From Streptomyces coelicoflavus (lineage in GTDB: Bacteria > Actinomycetota > Actinomycetes > Streptomycetales > Streptomycetaceae): a stretch of DNA of 64,000 bases. The stretch is taken from NCBI RefSeq assembly GCF_003112555.1, contig NZ_BEWB01000012.1:248001-312000 (forward strand), read 5' to 3'. How positions within the stretch are numbered: the stretch's first letter is position 1; every line of letters starts with the position of its first letter. Shown piece by piece: positions 33,836 to 42,517 of this stretch. Under the pieces are notes generated by a model. The model did not search any database, was not told the DNA's origin, and was given only the letters and a program-made list of their open reading frames with translations. The position numbers and the translations under genes were made by a program.

Positions 33836-35668
33836 CTACTTCAGGCCGCTGTCGATGGCGCTCACCAGTTCGCCGTTCGTGGTGTCGCCGCTGAACTCCC
33901 AGAAGAAGGCGCCGCCGAGACCCTGCTGCTCGGCCCAGTCCATCTTCGACTTGATGGTGGCCGGGGTGTCGTAGGACCACCAGTTGGTGCCGCAGTGGGC
34001 GTACGCGGTGCCCGCGACGGTGCCGGTGGCCGGGCAGCTGTTCTTGAGGACCTTGTAGTCCTCGATGCCGGCCTCGTAGGTGCCGGCCGCCGGGCCGGTG
34101 GCGGTGCCGCCGGGCGCGGACTGCGTGACGCCGGTCCAGCCGCGGCCGTAGAAGCCGATGCCGATCAGGAGCTTGTCGGCCGGGACGCCCTTGGACTTGA
34201 ACTTCGCCATCGCGTCGGCGGTGGTGAAGCCCTGCTGCGGGATGCCGTCGTACGCGTTGAGCGGCGAGTGCGGGGCGGTCGGGCCGTTCTTCGCCCAGGC
34301 GCCGAAGAAGTCGTACGTCATCACGTTGTACCAGTCGATGTACTTCGAGGCCTCGCCGTAGTCGGCGGCGTCGATCTTGCCGCCGTCCGAGCCGTCGGCG
34401 GTGACGGCCGCGGTGATCAGGTAGTCCTGGCCGAACTCGGCGCGCATGGCCTTCATCATGCTGCTGAAGGCGTTGGGGGCGCTGGTCTCGTCACAGCTGA
34501 GACCGCAGGCGTTGGGGTACTCCCAGTCCAGGTCGATGCCGTCGAAGACGTCGGCCCAGCGCGGGTCCTCGACCAGGTCGTGGCAGGACTGCGCGAACGC
34601 GGCCGGGTTCTTCACGGCGTCGGGGAAGCCGCCGGACCAGGTCCAGCCGCCGAAGGAGTAGAGGATCTTGATGTGCGGGTACTCCGCCTTCAGCTTGCGC
34701 AGCTGGTTGAAGTTGCCGCGCAGCGGCTGGTCCCAGGTGTCCGCGACGCCGTCGACGGACTGGTCGGCGGTGTACGCCTTGTCGTAGTCGGCGTAGGCGT
34801 CGCCGATGGTGCACTTGCCGCCCTGGACGTTGCCGAAGGCGTAGTTGATGTGCGTGATCTTCTCGGCGGAGCCGGAGGTGACCAGGTTCTTCACGTGGTA
34901 GTTGCGCCCGTAGACGCCCCAGTTGGTGAAGTAGCCCATCTTGACCTCGGCACCCGGGTTCGGGTTCGGCTCGCCGCCGTCCCCGCCGGTGGTCGTGACC
35001 TTCACGGAGCCGCTGGCCGGACCGGTCTGGTCGCCGGTGTCGCGGGCCTTGACGCTGTAGGAGTAGTCGGTGCCCTTGGTAAGGCCGTTGTCCGTGTAGG
35101 TGGTGCCGGTGACGGTGGCGACCGTCGCGCCGTCGCGTAGGACGTCGTAGTTCTTGACGCCCTTGTCGTCGGTGGCCGCAGACCAGGACAGTTTCACCGA
35201 GGTGTCGGTGATGTTCGAGGCGGTGGGCGTGCCGGGCGCGGAGGGGGCCTCGTCACCGGGGACCGAGGAGCCGTCGCAGCTGCCGCCGTTGATCTTGCAG
35301 CCGGACGGGGAGCCCGGGCCGCTGCCGTTGAAGCCGAAGGAGACCGAGGCGCCGGGGGCGAGCGTCCCGTTCCAGCCGACGTTCTTGGCGGTCCAGTGGT
35401 CGGCGGAGTTGGTGACGGTGGCGTCCCAGGCGGAGGTGACCTTGGTGCCGGAGGGGAAGTCCCACTCGACGGTCCAGGAGCTGAGGGAGGTGGTGCCGGT
35501 GTTCTTCACCGTCCACTTGCCGCCGAAGCCCGTGCCCCAGTCCGAGGTCTTCTGGAAGGTGGCCGTCGCGCTGGTGGCCGCCTGGGCCGGGCTCGCGAGG
35601 CCGACCAGGCCGGCGAGGGGAAGCGCCAGGGTCGCTGCGAGTGCCGCGGCTTTGTGTCTGAAGCGCAT
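33836..35668 (-). CDS. chiC: Secreted GH18 chitinase with CBM2 and FnIII domains
   Basis: 610 residues. Signal peptide 1-30; residues 31-130 form a family 2 carbohydrate-binding module (WGTGFGGKWTVKNTGTTSLS) whose Trp residues bind crystalline chitin. An FnIII domain (SAPGTPTASNITDTSVKLSW) spans about 143-225, and a GH18 barrel follows. The catalytic DGIDLDWEYP motif has Glu383 as acid. The endochitinase degrades chitin to chitobiose outside the cell. AAAGGAGG precedes the ATG. Twin 12-bp operators in its promoter indicate chitin induction and DasR-type control. Domain order matches S. coelicolor/S. lividans ChiC. Confidence 0.95.
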   Translation of the reverse strand: MRFRHKAAALAATLALPLAGLVGLASPAQAATSATATFQKTSDWGTGFGGKWTVKNTGTTSLSSWTVEWDFPSGTKVTSAWDATVTNSADHWTAKNVGWNGTLAPGASVSFGFNGSGPGSPSGCKINGGSCDGSSVPGDEAPSAPGTPTASNITDTSVKLSWSAATDDKGVKNYDVLRDGATVATVTGTTYTDNGLTKGTDYSYSVKARDTGDQTGPASGSVKVTTTGGDGGEPNPNPGAEVKMGYFTNWGVYGRNYHVKNLVTSGSAEKITHINYAFGNVQGGKCTIGDAYADYDKAYTADQSVDGVADTWDQPLRGNFNQLRKLKAEYPHIKILYSFGGWTWSGGFPDAVKNPAAFAQSCHDLVEDPRWADVFDGIDLDWEYPNACGLSCDETSAPNAFSSMMKAMRAEFGQDYLITAAVTADGSDGGKIDAADYGEASKYIDWYNVMTYDFFGAWAKNGPTAPHSPLNAYDGIPQQGFTTADAMAKFKSKGVPADKLLIGIGFYGRGWTGVTQSAPGGTATGPAAGTYEAGIEDYKVLKNSCPATGTVAGTAYAHCGTNWWSYDTPATIKSKMDWAEQQGLGGAFFWEFSGDTTNGELVSAIDSGLK

Positions 35669-35732
35669 GTGCGCCTCCTTTTATGGGGATGTTGTCGAGG
35701 GCATGACTGAGCCTCATGCCCGCAGTGCGGCG

Positions 35733-35774
35733 AGAATAGAAAGGTCTGGACCACAGGTCAATAGGTCTGGACCA
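35733..35774 (-). promoter_or_regulatory. chiC promoter with two DasR-like operators
   Basis: Read on the minus strand: TGGTCCAGACCT (35774-35763), TTGACC as -35 (35761-35756), a second TGGTCCAGACCT (35753-35742) filling the 17-nt spacer, and TATTCT as -10 (35738-35733). The 12-bp direct repeats, 21 bp apart, match those known to mediate chitin induction and glucose repression in Streptomyces chitinase promoters and the core of the DasR site. Confidence 0.88.
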
Positions 35775-35815
35775 ATGTGGCGGCCAGTGGTTGAACCTGT
35801 GACTGACAGGGAAAA

Positions 35816-36457
35816 CTAGATCCCCAACTCCTGCGCCAGCACCGCCGCTTGCACCCGGCTGCGCAGCCCCAGCTTCCCCAGCATCCGGCTGACGTGCGTC
35901 TTCACCGTGGCCTCGGCCATCTCCAGCCGCTCGGCGATCGCGGCGTTGGACAGCCCCTCGCCGAGACAGGACAGCACCTCGCGCTCCCGCCGCGTCAGCT
36001 CCCGCAGCACCGCGGGATCGGCGGTGGGCTCCCGCACCGGCGTCGCGGCGAACTCGGCGATCAGCCGCCGGGTGACGGCCGGCGCCACGATGCCCTCGCC
36101 GCCCGCCACCGTGCGCACGGCCGCGATCAGGTCCTTGGCGTCGGTGTTCTTCAGCAGGAACCCGGACGCCCCCGCCCGCAGCGCGCCGAAGACGTACTCG
36201 TCCAGGTCGAAGGTGGTCAGCACCAGCACGTCGGCGAGACCCTCCCCGACCACGATCCGGGTCGCCGACACCCCGTCCAGACGCGGCATCTGTACGTCCA
36301 TCAGCACCAGGTCGGGACGCAGTTCGCGGGCCAGCGCCACCGCCTGCTCGCCGTCCGCGGCCTCCCCGGCCACCTCGATGTCCGGAGCGCTGCCCAGGAT
36401 CAGCACCAGCCCCGCGCGGACGGCGGACTGGTCCTCGGCGACGAGGACGCGGATCAT
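35816..36457 (-). CDS. NarL/LuxR-type response regulator
   Basis: 213 residues. Receiver domain with VLVAEDQSAVR, phospho-acceptor Asp in LVLMDVQMPRLDG and Lys in FLLKNTD; LuxR helix-turn-helix at the C-terminus (LTRREREVLSCLGEGLSNAAIAERL). Its ATG overlaps the stop of the upstream kinase gene as ATGA, forming a coupled two-component pair. It lies tail-on to the chiC promoter region, but this is not evidence that it controls chiC. Confidence 0.95.
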   Translation of the reverse strand: MIRVLVAEDQSAVRAGLVLILGSAPDIEVAGEAADGEQAVALARELRPDLVLMDVQMPRLDGVSATRIVVGEGLADVLVLTTFDLDEYVFGALRAGASGFLLKNTDAKDLIAAVRTVAGGEGIVAPAVTRRLIAEFAATPVREPTADPAVLRELTRREREVLSCLGEGLSNAAIAERLEMAEATVKTHVSRMLGKLGLRSRVQAAVLAQELGI

Positions 36458-37650
36458 GCGAGGTCTCCTTCGGTCAGGGGCAGGGTGGCCCGTACGGCCC
36501 AGATCTTGTCGCCCGCCGCACCGGGGCCCGCCACCGGCCCCGCCTCGAAGGTGCCGTGCAGCAGCGCGGCCCGCTCCCGCATCCCGACCAGACCGGCACC
36601 GGAGCCCGGGGCGAGCGGGGTGTCCCGGTCGCCGTACGGGCTGGTCACCCGGATGCGCAGGGCGCCGTCGTGCCGGTCGAGGCGGACCCGGACGGCGCCC
36701 TTGGAGCCGTGCTTCAGCGCGTTGGTGAGCGACTCCTGCACGATCCGGTACGCGGCCAGCTCGACCGGGGCGGGGAGGTTCTCGCCGGCGTCCGCGTCCA
36801 GGGTGACGTCGAGGCCGTTGGAGCGGGCGGCGTCGATCAGTGCGTTGAGCCCGTCGAGGGTGGGCGCGGCGGCCGGTTCCGTGTCCCCGCCGTCGTCCCG
36901 CAGGATGCCGATCAGGCGTCGCATCTCGGCCAGTCCCGCCACGCTGTTCTCCCGGATCACGCCGAGCGCCTGCCGGGTGGTCGCCGCGTCGTCGAGGGAG
37001 AGCGCGGCCGTGGAGTGGATGGCGATCGCGGAGAGGTGGTTGGCGACCATGTCGTGCAGCTCGCGGGCCATCCGGGCGCGCTCGGCGGTCACCGCCTGCG
37101 TCCGGTCCATCTCCGCGAGCAGCGCGGTCTGTTCGGCCCGCAGCAGGGCGGCGTCGGCGGCCTCGCGGTGGTTGCGCACGATGAGGCCGGTGGAGGCGGG
37201 CGTGAACGTCACGGCGCCCGTGACGACCCCGATCAGCAGCGCCTCCGGCACCCGCAGCACGGCGAAGGGCACCAGCGTCGCCGCGATCGACAGCATCCCG
37301 GTGATCCACGGCAGACGGCGTGCCGTGGTGGGCGGTCCGTAGAGGACTGCGGCGTACATCAGGTCGGTGTACATCACGATCGTGGCGATGCTGCCCTGGG
37401 TCGTGAGGTCCGCGGCCAGCGCGAGCGTGCCGGTCAGCAGGGCGGTGCGCGGTGCGGTGCGGCGCAGCAGTTCGCAGCCGGACATCAGGGCGAGCGGCAC
37501 GAGGAGCGGTCCGCCGCCGTCGAAGAGGACCTGGGGATCACCCGCCTTCCGGAGGCCCAGCCCGGATCCCCACAGCAGCAGTCCGCCGACGAGTCCGGCG
37601 AGCGCGGCCCACAGGTCGAAGCGGGGCGGGCGGGGGAGTCGTGCGGCCAT
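36454..37650 (-). CDS. Two-component sensor histidine kinase (HisKA_3 type)
   Basis: 398 residues. Five or six membrane helices (residues 10-150), then the dimerisation domain ERARMARELHDMVANHLSAIAIH with the phospho-acceptor His in ELHD, and an HATPase with the Asn of ESLTNALKHG. LVGMRERAALLHG is the G-box. The large membrane domain without an extracellular loop suggests sensing within the membrane. ATG at 37650 is preferred; GTG at 37665 is possible. Confidence 0.93.
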   Translation of the reverse strand: MAARLPRPPRFDLWAALAGLVGGLLLWGSGLGLRKAGDPQVLFDGGGPLLVPLALMSGCELLRRTAPRTALLTGTLALAADLTTQGSIATIVMYTDLMYAAVLYGPPTTARRLPWITGMLSIAATLVPFAVLRVPEALLIGVVTGAVTFTPASTGLIVRNHREAADAALLRAEQTALLAEMDRTQAVTAERARMARELHDMVANHLSAIAIHSTAALSLDDAATTRQALGVIRENSVAGLAEMRRLIGILRDDGGDTEPAAAPTLDGLNALIDAARSNGLDVTLDADAGENLPAPVELAAYRIVQESLTNALKHGSKGAVRVRLDRHDGALRIRVTSPYGDRDTPLAPGSGAGLVGMRERAALLHGTFEAGPVAGPGAAGDKIWAVRATLPLTEGDLA

Positions 37651-37802
37651 GCCACCATCCAACACGCCCCGCGCCCCGCCCGCCTGATCCCGGGGAAGGG
37701 TCCCGCACTGCATCTTTCGATGTACCGGAGGTTCGTCACCGCCGACGACGAACCCGGCGGATTCCGACGGGAGCCTGGAAGGGTGAACGAAGGGAGTGCG
37801 TC

Positions 37803-38483
37803 GTGGTCGTCGCGTTGATCATCGCCTGCGAGGTCGGCTTCTGGGTCCTGCTGGCCCTCGGCCTGGGCGCCCGCTACCTGCTGAAGTGGCGGCGCACGAG
37901 TGTGGTCCTGCTGCTGTGCGAGCCCGTCCTGGAACTGGTCCTGTTCGCCGTGACGGCGTACGACCTGAAGAACGGCGCCGAGCCCGGCTGGGAGCACGGC
38001 CTGGCCGCGCTGTACATCGGCTACACCGTCGCCTACGGCCACTACACGATCCGCTGGCTCGACGGCCACGCCGCCCACCGCCTGGCCGGCGGCCCGCCCC
38101 CGCGGAAGCCGCCGCGTCACGGGCTGCCCCGGGCCGCCCACGAGGGCCGGATGTGGCTGCGGACGCTGGTGGGTGGCGCCGTCGCCTCGACGCTGCTCCT
38201 GGTAGCCATCTGGTACGTCGGTGACGACGGGGACACCTCCGCCCTGGAGGCGACCCAGGGCGCGGTGCTGAAGGTCGTCGGCATCCACGGCCTGATCGCC
38301 CTCACCTACCTGGTCTGGCCGAAGAGGGGCCCGGCCGGCATGACGGTGCCAGGGGCAGGCGGCTCCAGTCAGGCGCCGGCTGGGAAAGCCCCTGAAGGGG
38401 CGCGGGGAACTGCGCGACCAGCCACGACGGAGCAGCAGACGAAAGACGGCACCGGTCCCCGGCACCACCAGCGGAGCGCCTAG
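37803..38483 (+). CDS. Integral membrane protein of unknown function
   Basis: 226 residues with five hydrophobic segments: VVVALIIACEVGFWVLLALGL, TSVVLLLCEPVLELVLFAV, LAALYIGYTVAYGHY, a helix near residue 125 (LVGGAVASTLLLVAIWYV) and IHGLIALTYLVWP. No family recognised with certainty. GTG start with GGGAG upstream. The last 45 residues are polar and encoded largely by a dispersed Streptomyces repeat, so the tail is probably a recent extension. Its stop overlaps the stop of the facing cobalamin gene within CTAG. Confidence 0.75.
   Translation: MVVALIIACEVGFWVLLALGLGARYLLKWRRTSVVLLLCEPVLELVLFAVTAYDLKNGAEPGWEHGLAALYIGYTVAYGHYTIRWLDGHAAHRLAGGPPPRKPPRHGLPRAAHEGRMWLRTLVGGAVASTLLLVAIWYVGDDGDTSALEATQGAVLKVVGIHGLIALTYLVWPKRGPAGMTVPGAGGSSQAPAGKAPEGARGTARPATTEQQTKDGTGPRHHQRSA
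38390..38432 (+). repeat. Dispersed Streptomyces repeat in a coding 3' end
   Basis: GAAAGCCCCTGAAGGGGCGC followed by GGGGAACTGCGCGACCAGCC is a sequence I recognise as a widely dispersed intergenic repeat in Streptomyces genomes. Here it is read through as the C-terminal KAPEGARGTARPATTE of the membrane protein. CCCCT/AGGGG forms a small hairpin. Confidence 0.7.
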
Positions 38484-39052
38484 CGTTCCCCGCCCGGCAC
38501 CCACAGCACGTCCCCGACCTCCTTGTTGGCCACCCGGGCCAGGATGAAGAGCAGGTCGGAGAGGCGGTTGAGGTAGGTCGCGGTGAGCGGGTTCATCGTG
38601 TCGCCGTGGGCCTCCAGCGCCGCCCAGGTGGAGCGCTCGGCCCGGCGGACCACGGTGCACGCCTGGTGCAGCAGGGCCGCGCCGGGGGTGCCGCCGGGCA
38701 GGATGAAGGAGCGGAGCTTCTCCACCTCGGCCAGGTAGCGGTCGCAGTCCGCCTCCAGCTTGTCGACGTAGAACTGCTCGACCCGCAGCGGCGGGTACTC
38801 GGGGTTCTCCACCACCGGCGTGGACAGGTCCGCGCCCACGTCGAACAGGTCGTTCTGGACGCGGACGAGGACCTTCACGACCTCCTCGGACAGGCCGCCC
38901 AGGGCGATGGCGCTGCCGATCACCGCGTTCGCCTCGTTGGCGTCCGCATACGCGGAGATCCTGAGGTCGGTCTTGGGGACCCGGCTCATGTCGCCGAGGG
39001 CGGTGGTGCCCTTGTCGCCGGTGCGGGTGTAGATGCGCGTCAGGTTGACCAT
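38480..39052 (-). CDS. PduO-type cob(I)alamin adenosyltransferase
   Basis: 190 residues. It adenosylates corrinoid with ATP to make coenzyme B12 for enzymes such as methylmalonyl-CoA mutase. Signatures: TRIYTRTGDKGTTALGD (the N-terminal ATP loop), VVRRAERSTWAA (RRAER) and LNRLSDLLFILAR. Length and motifs are those of the PduO/EutT-like trimeric class, not CobA. ATG start at 39052. It converges on the membrane-protein gene with a 4-nt overlap. Confidence 0.94.
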   Translation of the reverse strand: MVNLTRIYTRTGDKGTTALGDMSRVPKTDLRISAYADANEANAVIGSAIALGGLSEEVVKVLVRVQNDLFDVGADLSTPVVENPEYPPLRVEQFYVDKLEADCDRYLAEVEKLRSFILPGGTPGAALLHQACTVVRRAERSTWAALEAHGDTMNPLTATYLNRLSDLLFILARVANKEVGDVLWVPGGER

Positions 39053-39065
39053 GGGGCCAGCGTAG

Positions 39066-39815
39066 TTACGCCCCGGCGGTCCGGAAGACGCGTGTGCCCA
39101 CCGTCACGGCCAGTGCGGTGAAGGCCAGGGCGACGAGCACGCCGTACAGCATGTGCGCCGTCGCGTAGGAGCCGACGTAGGCGTCCCGCACCGCGTCCAC
39201 CAGATAGCGGAACGGCATCAGGTGCGAGAGCACGTCCAGCCACGCCGGCCCCAGCGTCATCGGCAGCATCAGGCCGGACAGCAGCATCGACGGCATGGTG
39301 AGGGCGTTGACGGTGGGCCCGAACTCCTGCGGGGTGCGGACCTTCATCGCCAGCGCATACGACAGCGAGGCCAGCGACGCCGTGAGCAGCGCGACGAACG
39401 CGAAGCCGATCAGCACGCCGGGCAGCGGCGCGCGCAGGCCCATCACCAGCGCCGCCAGGACCAGCAGCACCGCCTGGAAGGCGAAGACGGTGGCGTCCCG
39501 CAGGACCCGCCCGAGGAGCAGCGCCAGGCGGCTGACGGGCGTGACCCGCATCCGCTCGACCACTCCCTGGCCGTTCTCGATGATGATCGAGAAGCCGGCG
39601 AAGGAGGCGCCGAACAGGCCGAGTTGGAGCAGCAGGCCGGGGACCAGCACCTGCCAGGAGCTGCCCTGCCCGCCGAGTGGCAGGTCGGTCAGCAGCGGGC
39701 CGAAGAAGAGCAGGTACAGCAGGGGCATCAGCACGCCGAACAGCAGCGCGAAGCGGGAGCGCAGGGACTGGCGCAGATAGCGGCCGTAGATGAGGCCGGT
39801 GTCGTGGAGCAGCAT
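39066..39815 (-). CDS. ABC-2 type transporter permease
   Basis: 249 residues with six membrane helices: RFALLFGVLMPLLYLLFF, LVPGLLLQLGLFGASFAGF, ATVFAFQAVLLVLAALVMG, VLIGFAFVALLTASLASLSYALAM, TMPSMLLSGLMLPMTLG (the ABC-2 signature region) and a terminal helix. GAGG precedes the ATG. It lies 17 nt after the ATPase gene in one operon. The likely role is drug or lipid export. Confidence 0.92.
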   Translation of the reverse strand: MLLHDTGLIYGRYLRQSLRSRFALLFGVLMPLLYLLFFGPLLTDLPLGGQGSSWQVLVPGLLLQLGLFGASFAGFSIIIENGQGVVERMRVTPVSRLALLLGRVLRDATVFAFQAVLLVLAALVMGLRAPLPGVLIGFAFVALLTASLASLSYALAMKVRTPQEFGPTVNALTMPSMLLSGLMLPMTLGPAWLDVLSHLMPFRYLVDAVRDAYVGSYATAHMLYGVLVALAFTALAVTVGTRVFRTAGA

Positions 39816-39832
39816 CGGAAGTCCTCGAAGGG

Positions 39833-40615
39833 TCAGACGGCTACGGGGGTGGCGTCGGCCGGAGCCGTGCTGCGGCCGGTGACGGCCAGGAAGGTGTCCT
39901 GGAGGGAGGCGTCGGGCGAGCCGCCGTACTCCCGCTTCAGGGCGGCGGGAGTGCCCTCGGCGACGACCACGCCGCCGTCCACGACCACCAGGCGGTCGGA
40001 GAGGGCGTCGGCCTCGTCGAGGTAGTGGGTGGTCAGGAAGACCGTGGTGCCGTGCTCGTCGCGCAGCCCGCGGACCAGGGCCCACAGGTCGGCGCGGCTG
40101 CCCGGGTCCAGGCCGGTCGTCGGCTCGTCCAGGAAGAGCACCTTCGGGCGGTGCGTGAGGGCCATCGCGATGTCCAGCCGCCGCCGCTGCCCGCCGGAGA
40201 GGGCGCCGCACTTGCGGTCGAGCAGCTCGCTCAGGTCCAGGTCGCGGGCCAGTTCCCCGGCGCGCTCGGCGGCCCGTGCCCTGTTCAGCCGGTACAGGCG
40301 GCCCTGAGTGACCAGCTCCTCCCGGACCGTGATCTGCGGGTCCACCCCGCCCGACTGCGCCACGTACCCGCACGCCGCGCGCACCCCGGCCGGGTCCGTC
40401 GCCAGGTCGTGCCCGGCGACGGTGGCCGCGCCGCCGGTGGGGGCGAGCAGGGTCGTCAGCATCCGCAGGGTGGTGGTCTTGCCGGCGCCGTTGGGGCCCA
40501 GGAAGCCCAGGATCTCGCCCTCGCGGACGGTGAGGTCGATGCCGCGCACCGCCTCGACCGGGCCGCGCTTGGTCGCGAAGGTCCGGGCCAGTCCGGCCGT
40601 ACTGATGATTGCCAT
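39833..40615 (-). CDS. ABC transporter ATP-binding protein (DrrA-like)
   Basis: 260 residues. Walker A GPNGAGKTTT, Q-loop YVAQSGG, ABC signature LSGGQRRRLDIA, Walker B VLFLDEPTTGLD and a switch His in LTTHY. The C-terminal tail after residue 215 (AEGTPAALKREYGG) is the DrrA-type extension. It is divergent from the tetR gene, across a palindrome likely bound by that repressor. Confidence 0.94.
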   Translation of the reverse strand: MAIISTAGLARTFATKRGPVEAVRGIDLTVREGEILGFLGPNGAGKTTTLRMLTTLLAPTGGAATVAGHDLATDPAGVRAACGYVAQSGGVDPQITVREELVTQGRLYRLNRARAAERAGELARDLDLSELLDRKCGALSGGQRRRLDIAMALTHRPKVLFLDEPTTGLDPGSRADLWALVRGLRDEHGTTVFLTTHYLDEADALSDRLVVVDGGVVVAEGTPAALKREYGGSPDASLQDTFLAVTGRSTAPADATPVAV

Positions 40616-40633
40616 GCGCCACAGAAAAACAGA

Positions 40634-40655
40634 GTCACTGCAATTTTGCAATGTC
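40634..40655. promoter_or_regulatory. Candidate TetR operator
   Basis: GTCACTGCAA (40634-40643) and TTGCAATGTC (40646-40655) form an imperfect inverted repeat (8 of 10 arm pairs match) around TT, with the core TGCAA-TT-TTGCA. It is centred in the 93-bp gap between the ABC operon and its divergent regulator, the expected place for mutual repression. Confidence 0.65.
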
Positions 40656-40708
40656 CCCAAGTTTTCAGTGGCACCAGTCGGTGGCGTCGGCGCGGCTAGG
40701 ATGCGTGC

Positions 40709-41350
40709 ATGGCCGAGGGACTCAGGGAACGGAAGAAGCGGCAGACCCGGCAGTACATCTCGGATGTCGCCACGGGGCTGTTCCTGGAACGCGGCTTCGA
40801 GGCCGTGACCGTGGCGGAGGTCGCGGACGCCGCGAACGTCTCCGTCAACACGGTCTACAACTACTTCCCGGCCAAGGAGGACCTGTTCCTCGACCGCTCC
40901 AAAGGGGTCGTCGACCGGTTGTCGCGCTGGGTGCGCGGGCGGCGCGGCGGGGAGTCCGCGGCGGGCGCCGTGCTGAGGGAGCTGCGCGAGGAGGTCGAGT
41001 CGGTGTCGCCCCGGATCGGCCTCATGGACGGATACGCGCGCTTCATGGGGGTCATCCACTCCTCGCCCGCGCTGCGTTCCCGGCTCTGGGCGATCGGCCA
41101 GGAGGTGCAGGACAACCTCGAGCACACCCTGCGCGAGGAGACCGGCGCCCCGGACGACGACCCCGTCCCCTCGCTGATGGCCGGCCAGATCAGCTGGCTG
41201 CACGGCACGGTGATGGCGACCATCGGCCGCCGCCTGATGGCCGGCGGGAAACCCGCCGAAGTGTCCCGCGACATCCTCGTGCTGCTGGACGAGATGGAGG
41301 ACCTGTTGAGCGACAAGGTGCTCAACTACGCCGTACGAGGCCCCGAGTGA
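40709..41350 (+). CDS. TetR family repressor
   Basis: 213 residues. Helix-turn-helix VAEVADAANVSVNTVYNYFPAKEDLF (residues 30-56); the rest is the ligand-binding helical domain. TAGGAT (40697-40702) ends exactly 6 nt before the ATG and there is no ribosome site, so the message is probably leaderless. It is divergent from the ABC exporter and most likely represses it until a transported compound binds. Confidence 0.93.
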   Translation: MAEGLRERKKRQTRQYISDVATGLFLERGFEAVTVAEVADAANVSVNTVYNYFPAKEDLFLDRSKGVVDRLSRWVRGRRGGESAAGAVLRELREEVESVSPRIGLMDGYARFMGVIHSSPALRSRLWAIGQEVQDNLEHTLREETGAPDDDPVPSLMAGQISWLHGTVMATIGRRLMAGGKPAEVSRDILVLLDEMEDLLSDKVLNYAVRGPE

Positions 41351-41486
41351 CACCCGAATACCACCCCTCGGTGTGACGTCCGTCATTTGAGACGTGACGC
41401 GCGTTACTAACCGGTCACACAGCGCCTCCCGCCCGCTAATCTCCGGCCGAGAGACGAGAATCAGCGCGTATCAGGGGAGTCGCACA

Positions 41487-42335
41487 GTGGCACGGAAGCT
41501 CGCCGTCATCGGAGCCGGTCTCATGGGATCGGGCATCGCCCAGGTCTCCGCCCAGGCGGGCTGGGACGTCGTCCTGCGCGACGTCACCGACGAGGCGCTG
41601 CGGCGCGGCACCGACGGCATCAAGGCGTCGTACGACAAGTTCGTCGCCAAGGGGAAGCTCACCGCGGAGGACGCCGAGGCGGCGCTCGGGCGCCTGACCG
41701 CGACCACCGACCTGGACGCCGCCGCCGACGCGGACGTCGTCGTCGAGGCCGTCTTCGAGAAGCTGGAAGTCAAGCACGAGATCTTCCGTACCCTGGACAA
41801 GCTGGTGAAGGACGGGGCGATCCTCGCGTCCAACACCTCCGCGATCCCGATCACCAAGATCGCGGCCGTGACGGAGCGCCCGGAGCGGGTCGTCGGCACC
41901 CACTTCTTCTCGCCGGTCCCGATGATGCAGCTGTGCGAGCTGGTGCGCGGCTACAAGACCAGTGACGAAACGCTCGCCACCGCACGGGAGTTCGCCGAGT
42001 CCACCGGCAAGACCTGCATCGTCGTCAACCGCGACGTCGCGGGCTTCGTGACCACCCGCCTCATCTCCGCCCTCGTCGTCGAGGCCGCGAAGCTGTACGA
42101 GTCGGGCGTCGCCACCGCCGAGGACATCGACCTCGCCTGCAAGCTGGGCTTCGGCCACGCGATGGGACCGCTGGCCACGGCCGACCTGACGGGCGTCGAC
42201 ATCCTGCTGCACGCCACGGGCAACATCTACACCGAGTCCCAGGACGAGAAGTTCGCCCCGCCGGAGCTGATGCGCCGGATGGTGGACGCCGGTGACATCG
42301 GCCGCAAGAGCGGGCAGGGCTTCTACAAGCACTGA
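41487..42335 (+). CDS. hbdA: 3-hydroxybutyryl-CoA dehydrogenase
   Basis: 282 residues. NAD-binding VIGAGLMGSGIAQV at residues 7-20; catalytic His in GTHFFSPVPMMQLCELV and Glu in the VEAVFEKL/NTSAIPIT region. It interconverts 3-hydroxybutyryl-CoA and acetoacetyl-CoA. GTG start at 41487 with GGGGAG upstream. The thiolase at 58982 makes its acetoacetyl-CoA partner; in Streptomyces these feed butyryl- and ethylmalonyl-CoA supply. Confidence 0.92.
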   Translation: MARKLAVIGAGLMGSGIAQVSAQAGWDVVLRDVTDEALRRGTDGIKASYDKFVAKGKLTAEDAEAALGRLTATTDLDAAADADVVVEAVFEKLEVKHEIFRTLDKLVKDGAILASNTSAIPITKIAAVTERPERVVGTHFFSPVPMMQLCELVRGYKTSDETLATAREFAESTGKTCIVVNRDVAGFVTTRLISALVVEAAKLYESGVATAEDIDLACKLGFGHAMGPLATADLTGVDILLHATGNIYTESQDEKFAPPELMRRMVDAGDIGRKSGQGFYKH

Positions 42336-42517
42336 GGTCACATCGGCCCCGGCAGACATCACACGCCGGGGTGAATTCGGTATCGGTTCGCTTACAGGCG
42401 GCAACCTCCGGTCGTTTCGGCCAGTCAGAGGGTGCAACACCTGATATCGCCGAGAGATCACCACGCACGGACGACAAGCACGGACGACGAAGAGAAGACG
42501 CACGCCGGGGAGCGCAT

